The notes under the pieces are model-generated. The model did not search any database. It saw nothing but the letters and a program-made list of their open reading frames with translations, and was not told where the DNA came from. The translations under genes and the position numbers were made by a program. Of a stretch of DNA of 64,000 nt, positions 58,831 through 64,000 are shown in pieces. The DNA lies in contig OW028574.1 of the NCBI GenBank assembly GCA_932294295.1, forward strand, positions 13,650,215 through 13,714,214, given 5' to 3'. The first letter of the stretch is position 1. The number at the start of each line of letters is the position of its first letter. The stretch comes from Alitta virens. Taxonomy: Eukaryota > Annelida > Polychaeta > Phyllodocida > Nereididae.

Positions 58831-61800
58831 TCATTTCCAAGTAACAACAACACTGGGATCACTTTCCACCTTTTCTTCTAGATCGTTATAGCTGATACCT
58901 GAAACCAGATAGAATTTTTTTTATCAGTAAACATATTAAATTGGTTTTTTAATTGTGAAAAGGGATGGCAAGTGGTTTTGGGAATGGAAAATACTTACCA
59001 TTTTTACAACAGATTTCATCGTAAGAGTGCTTGCCATTGAACCATTTGTAGAGGTGCTGTATTTTTGCATTTCCCATCTGGTTTGGCACCTTGATAGGAT
59101 ATTTTTCAAGACGTCTTATGATTCCCTTTATTAGTCCAAATTGGATCAGTTTCCTAAAATTAACAAGTTAACAAATTAAAAGGTTGGGGACAAGAACATA
59201 TATTCGAAACCATGTCGTATAGTGCCAACATGAGTTGGATGACTACTTTGTACACGAACCACTAAAAACTATTTATCTAAAGTGTGATGTTATCACTCAA
59301 ATTGAATGTCATACAACTACATTGTCTTCAAAACTATCAGTGCAAGTAATAATGACACTTCAGAGCCAGTTTACCTCTCATCTATTCCAAGTGCATGTGG
59401 GTTATGTCTGGTACACAAATCCCTCACTGTTACACCGGCTGTTAATCCACAGTAAAGTTGGAAGACGTTTCGTAAATTTATACTTTTCCCTGTAAAAGGA
59501 CAAAAATACATGAGTGCTTAAATAATGATTTTAAATTATAAAATGAGCTGTAAATTAATATATTGATCGACGTGACAGAGTGAGACTCACCAGGTTTTGC
59601 AACAAATGCAAGACATTCTTCCTGCATGTCTTCATCCCCTGCTAATAATCTTATATCTGGTGTAGTCACATAAACATTGGAATACTGTAATAAAGTAAAG
59701 TGAATGTTTATTCGGTCATATTAGAAGTTTGTTTAAATATCACCCTACTGCTGCTTTTTTGAAAAAGTTGTGCTTTAGCCTACCTGAAATATTGGTATTA
59801 TCTTTATGACATGGTGATATCTGAAAGTACAAGGCATTTATCATTAAAAAAATGTAAACATTGCACCGGCATTTAATGTAACTTAATAAGATGTACACGA
59901 TCCTGGATTATAAAGGTGGGTTTAGTGCAGTATAGCGGACCCAAATCTATGCCCATATTTAGCGTCCATTAAAAATGAAGTTTTATCAAATATTTCACAA
60001 GATTGAAGTTCTAGCACAATTAGATTAACATTTTGTGTAAAGTAGCGGGGGTTTGGGGGCGACTGCCCCCTAGAAAAAGCAAAAATAAACTCTTTCTCTA
60101 CCGTGAATATGAAAACCGCCGTCATAACTAACTTAGTTTGTGACGTCATAAAGAGATTTCAAGCAATATTCCGTCATAGGCCTGGCAAAGAGGCTCGTTA
60201 AATATGGTCAGAAATCTACTGCACTTTTTCCATAAAGGTTTTTCCAGTTGATCTATACAAATAAGGGTGTAGATAGTGATTTAAAATTTTTCAGTTACAT
60301 AGAGCAACTTCAGCTACTTACACTAAATTTTGCAGACATGCTTTTACTATGTGTATGTCAATGTCGGCCTCTGCAGCAATCCTGGCTACATGTCTGTATC
60401 CATCAATATAGGGTAGTAACTGAAAAGAGAAACCATACATCTTTAATGACTATAGTATAAAGCAAAATAGATATCCACTTGTTTTTTGGTCAATGTTTTA
60501 AATAAATCTTATGGAGAAAAATAAAATAGATATAAATGTTACCAAGAAGTCACAGCCCAACATTCTCACCCATAAAAACCCCTCTCTGTACAAATTAACT
60601 TGAAGTTTCCTATCTCTGCAATGATAATTTTTTGTCATTTTGTCATTATTATAGCCATTTGTTAAGGTCACATAGAAGCAGAAGATAATACAAAGGAGAA
60701 TATAGCCAACTTCAAGTTATTTCTTTCCCAGAAGTATTTTATCAGCTAGAAAGTTGGGCTTTGAATTTTTGCTAACATTTCTGCCCATCTCGTGCTGCTC
60801 CTTGCCATTTATGCAAAAATATGCCCAAAAACCAAGTGGAAATTTATTATGGCTCCTAGTATAGGTGCATTATTCACATAGACCACCAAAATTAAGAGCT
60901 TATGCTAAAAAAGGCCAGACTATGTGATTTCGCAACATTGCTAGATAGGCGCGAAAGTAGGTCAATTACTGCGCCTGTTGAATTCAACGTAGCGGCAAAT
61001 AAAGTAGTTCTTTATTTTAAGTTGTTAAGCATGGATTGTCGCATTTTTTTATTTTAATGGTTGACAGCAACTGATCCAAAGTGTTAAATTCCTTGCTCCC
61101 CCAGCAGGATCGTTGCTCCGTCTGAAATCTGGCAGACCCTCAGGGGTATCGCCCTTCGCTAAGCACCCCCTAGTGGAATAATGTTGCAATGGCAGGAGAT
61201 AGTCTGTGAAGGAGACTGAAAAAATGTGATATTTTATACCTGTTGTGTTGCAAGGTCCCATTGTCCACCAATTGGAATTCTAGACGTGCACACGGGAACA
61301 AAGTGACCAAGAACTTTGTCTGGGTCAGGCCGAGGCCTGACAACTTTCAGTCGTATAGACATGCATTCATCTGAAAATTGAAGAGACAAATCAAAATTAC
61401 AAATTACTGCTCTATATTTTGCCTCAATGAAGATGAGCCACCTGAAAACCAAATGGAACAAAGCTGGGAAGATTTTTAGTGCTAATGCAACAAGAAACTA
61501 ACTTATTGGGATTTCACATGAACCAAGTAGATTAATGTCTTCCAAGATTCCTTTCATGATTGCAGGAAGTTGATTTTTAGTTTCTTCTGTTGATAGAAAT
61601 TGACTTTCCACCTGACAAGGAAAGCAGATAAAAATGTTAAGCAAATATAAAAATATGAATACTTTGCAATCGGTTGCCACTTCATGATTGATTCTTTCTG
61701 ATATTGATTCACCCTACTTGTTGGTAAATGTTTGAATAATAATGCAAGAATAAATTCATTATATTATCACAGAGATATTCATACTGAAACATGCCTCTAG

Positions 61801-62753
61801 TGTTGTCAGGTAGTCGGCCAACTTTTTGACAACCATTTCATATTGCTGTGTACTCGCGGAGGCATCGAAGACAAACCCCAAATTGAAGATGAGTGCATTT
61901 CGAGCATATTTGCTGTCATCTATGCAAACTGGGCAGCCCACTATCTTGTGACCTAGAGCATTTCTGAAAAGACATAAATGGAAAAATTAAAACTAAAAGT
62001 ATCTTACGGAAATATGTTATCAAAGCAGGTGCATTATCGAATAAATAAATCACATAATATATACTCTGCCCAACAAGAAGTTAATTGTGGCAGCATGACA
62101 GCGAAGTTGCAGGAGATGATATAATGACATCCAGAAGCCGACTTAATTACATTCCGACAGGAGTGGTACAGAAGTGAAATGTCCGTTATTATTTCAGAAT
62201 GTTTTGATACCATCCCGGGACATCATTACTATCGGCTGCAACTTTGCTGGCACCGTCTTTTGCATACATAGTGATGGTTCTGTCCTTAAGTTCTGGTTTC
62301 GTTATGATGTATGCATGGAGGACGTCAAACTCTTCCTTCTTTATGTAATCTTCTGGCACCTGTCAAAAGAAAAATCATGCCTTGGTGATATAAAAAGATG
62401 CCATAAATTTACTGAAACATTTATTTATCAGAAAATACAGTCTCAATATTCTTGAAGTTGTTCTCAAAGGTCAGATTAATCCCAAGTTCATATCATTCAC
62501 TACCAATACAACATAATCAGATATCAGACGGATGAGCATTCCCAGTGCACTAGCACTGTGTGTAGACTCAGCTCTGAACAGTGTCACTGTGTCAGTGATC
62601 AGCGTCTGGTCGTTTGGATGACTTAATTGCAATCATTAAGATTGGCACCTGCGAGAAAATCTTGGGCCCAGCTGTCGGATGGAATTCACTGAAGAAGATG
62701 CACTTTATTTCATCTCTGTCGTCCTCCTGAATGATGCTTGTCACGCTCAGCAT
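58831..62753 (-). CDS. NPRL2: GATOR1 complex subunit NPRL2, complete
   Basis: NPRL2 with NPRL3 and DEPDC5 forms GATOR1, the GTPase-activating complex for RagA/B that switches off mTORC1 on lysosomes when amino acids are scarce. Eleven exons in transcript order: 62649-62753, 62268-62359, 61795-61963, 61503-61611, 61240-61370, 60322-60419, 59784-59820, 59591-59684, 59375-59489, 58999-59153, 58831-58898; sum 1173 bp, 390 codons plus stop (human 380). Signatures: [17 protein letters not shown] near the N-terminus; [20 protein letters not shown], whose Arg87 aligns with the catalytic arginine finger (human Arg78); [48 protein letters not shown] and the C-terminal VVVTWK. Intron 3 appears to start with GC rather than GT. 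A MITE lies in intron 6. Divergent from CYB561D2, as in human. Confidence 0.97.
59924..60225. mobile_element. MITE family A, copy 4 (both ends)
   Basis: The left end AGTGCAGTATAGCGGACCCA and the right end TCTACTGCACT are inverted. The interior has ATATTTAGCGTCC, the GGGGGTTTGGGGGC string, and TGACGTCATAA; its gross layout matches copy 1. It lies in NPRL2 intron 6 between exons 60322-60419 and 59784-59820. Confidence 0.85.
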
Positions 62754-62821
62754 TTTTCCATCTTCATGCACGAAAACAACTGAGGGGCGCGCATTTCTGC
62801 GACACTTTGTTGTTGTGTCTC
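62754..62821. promoter_or_regulatory. 68-bp divergent promoter between NPRL2 and CYB561D2
   Basis: The two start codons are 68 bp apart and point outward. There is no TATA box; GGGGCGCGC near the middle is the only GC-rich motif. With so little room, transcription starts may lie inside the opposite gene's first exon. On the NPRL2 strand, ATGs upstream of the main start (ATGCGCGCC..., ATGAAGATGG) are in one frame that stops at 62747-62749, overlapping the NPRL2 start: a possible inhibitory uORF. Confidence 0.7.
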
Positions 62822-63428
62822 ATGGAATACGAGGCAAACGTAAGTTCTGAAGAGAAGCCACTTGGCACCGAAATCGCAGAAGGTTGGAAGCCAGTGCACT
62901 TGTTTTGGAAAACTGTCACCATGGTTGCCCATTTTGTCTGCGTTTTATACGCTGGCTTTGTCATTTACACTGCCCAGCCCGGCTCCAGTAAGTTTTAATG
63001 ATGCTAAGTGCAAAGTATTTTGTGCAACGTGTTGCTTTCATTTGATTGCATATTTAATTGAAGCACTGGCTGGCACTGGTCAGTGCCACTGCAGGCTTTT
63101 GCCCCACCCAATTGGTGACACTGTTTTTCTATATTTTCCTTTCTCATTTCAGGCTTATTTTCATGGCATCCGACGTTGATGGTTCTTGCTGTAAGTTTCG
63201 AAGTCATGTGATAAACGTGTCACCATGATAAAGGCTAAATCATTTCTCAACGTTTCGTTTTCAAATATCGCAATTCAGCTTTCTTTATTCTATCATAATC
63301 TATCATATATATATGATAAGAAAGCTGAATTGCGATATTTGTGATAAACGTGTCACCATGATAAAGGCTAAATCATTTCTCAACGTTTCGTTTTCAAATA
63401 TCGAATATTCTTTATTCTATCATAATCT

Positions 63429-63486
<58 letters not shown>

Positions 63487-63622
63487 AGATTATGATAGAA
63501 TAAAGAAAGCTGAATTGCGATATTTGAAAACGAAACGTTGAAAAATGATTTAGCCTTTATCATGGTGACACGTTTATCACAAATATCGCAATTCAGCTTT
63601 CTTTATTCTATCATAATCTATC

Positions 63623-63653
<31 letters not shown>

Positions 63654-64000
63654 GAATCACTACATGTTACTACACAATTGGCACTATTTAAGTTAATATT
63701 AGACTTGACCCTATATATATTTATAAGAGCTATGATACAATATTTTTTGGGAGTCAAAACATTCAATGAATTATAGGGTATGTTTAAGTCAATGTTATAT
63801 ATATATTTTTTTTTTTTTAAATTCCAGTTTGCATTCTTCATGGTAGAAGCAATATTATTCTTCTCGCCGGAGAGCTCCTTGATTTGGAAATACACTAGGA
63901 AAACAAAAGTGACATCTCACTGGGTGTTCATGCTACTTGGTGTCTCATGTGCACTTCTTGGATTCATAGCAATATTTACTAACAAGAGCAACAGGGGAGC
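62822..64000 (+). CDS. CYB561D2: Cytochrome b561 domain protein CYB561D2, 5' three exons (partial)
   Basis: Six-helix di-heme membrane protein that passes electrons from cytosolic ascorbate across endomembranes to ferric iron or monodehydroascorbate. Exons 62822-62987, 63153-63190, 63828 to the window edge. The start MEYEANVSSEEKPLG is the first ATG compatible with the family; an in-frame ATG at 62738 would overlap NPRL2 exon 1 and is less likely. After a cytosolic tail of about 30 residues comes a first helix (TVTMVAHFVCVLYAGFVIYT), then QPGSSLFSWHPTLMVLAFAF with heme-ligand-type His61, FFSPESSLIWK, and SHWVFMLLGVSCALLGFIAI with His99. The 38-residue His spacing equals that of the human protein. 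Helices 4-6 with the other two His lie beyond 64000. Intron 2 is full of palindromes. Confidence 0.95.
63208..63652. repeat. Multi-copy palindromic cluster with TA cores
   Basis: A roughly 100-bp unit (GATAAACGTGTCACCATGAT ... CTTTATTCTATCATAATCTA) occurs forward at about 63210-63308, forward again from 63342 with a small internal deletion, inverted at about 63483-63588, and in part forward from 63580. Each junction has a TA run (63304-63316, 63431-63483, 63623-63649). A partial inverted copy lies at 63316-63343. The cluster fills most of CYB561D2 intron 2. Confidence 0.93.
63653..63827. other. Remainder of CYB561D2 intron 2
   Basis: AT-rich sequence ending in a poly-T polypyrimidine tract and TTCCAG acceptor at 63827. 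No gene. Confidence 0.8.

Noticed and set aside
62738..62821. Longer CYB561D2 N-terminus starting at 62738
   Set aside because: It would overlap NPRL2 exon 1, and the added residues do not resemble family N-termini; the ATG at 62822 was preferred.

Overview
The window is eukaryotic nuclear DNA. Genes are split into many small exons with GT...AG borders, introns are AT-rich, and non-coding DNA carries TA microsatellites, tRNA-derived SINE copies, inverted-repeat (MITE-like) elements and a solo LTR. The encoded proteins are animal families. The intron-rich structure and invertebrate-like protein divergence suggest a marine bilaterian invertebrate, perhaps a hemichordate or echinoderm; the species cannot be fixed from sequence alone.

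Four genes were reconstructed exon by exon. (1) 3005-16569, minus: POMT2-like protein O-mannosyltransferase, nine exons in the window, 3' part beyond the left edge. (2) 17001-57192, plus: an ANKRD26-like centriolar ankyrin/coiled-coil gene with a proposed 68-exon model whose coding lengths sum to 8850 bp (2949 codons plus stop) with one open frame. (3) 58831-62753, minus: complete NPRL2 (GATOR1 subunit), 11 exons, 390 codons plus stop. (4) 62822-64000 and beyond, plus: 5' part of CYB561D2, a cytochrome b561-type transmembrane reductase.

Genes 1/2 and 3/4 are head-to-head pairs (431 and 68 bp between start codons); genes 2 and 3 converge. NPRL2 and CYB561D2 are also adjacent and divergent in human 3p21.3, so this is an ancient linkage.

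The most unusual part is the middle of the ANKRD26-like gene: a run of tiny phase-0 exons (15-48 bp) encoding acidic Ser/Glu-rich peptides, with one exon pair recently duplicated together with its introns; then a 1386-bp exon with three copies of a novel-looking acidic-plus-helix motif and many Trp-Asp-Ser acidic motifs; then a charged single-helix exon and a long coiled coil. Non-coding highlights are a composite inverted-repeat element (5445-8074) holding a solo LTR with heat-shock-element-like sites in front of its TATA box, a 1.86-kb element with a 220-bp internal inverted repeat (13296-15153), a 134-bp palindromic element with a 7-bp target duplication, four copies of one MITE family, and multi-copy palindromes in a CYB561D2 intron. 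No prokaryotic operon, CRISPR array, rRNA or intact tRNA gene was found.
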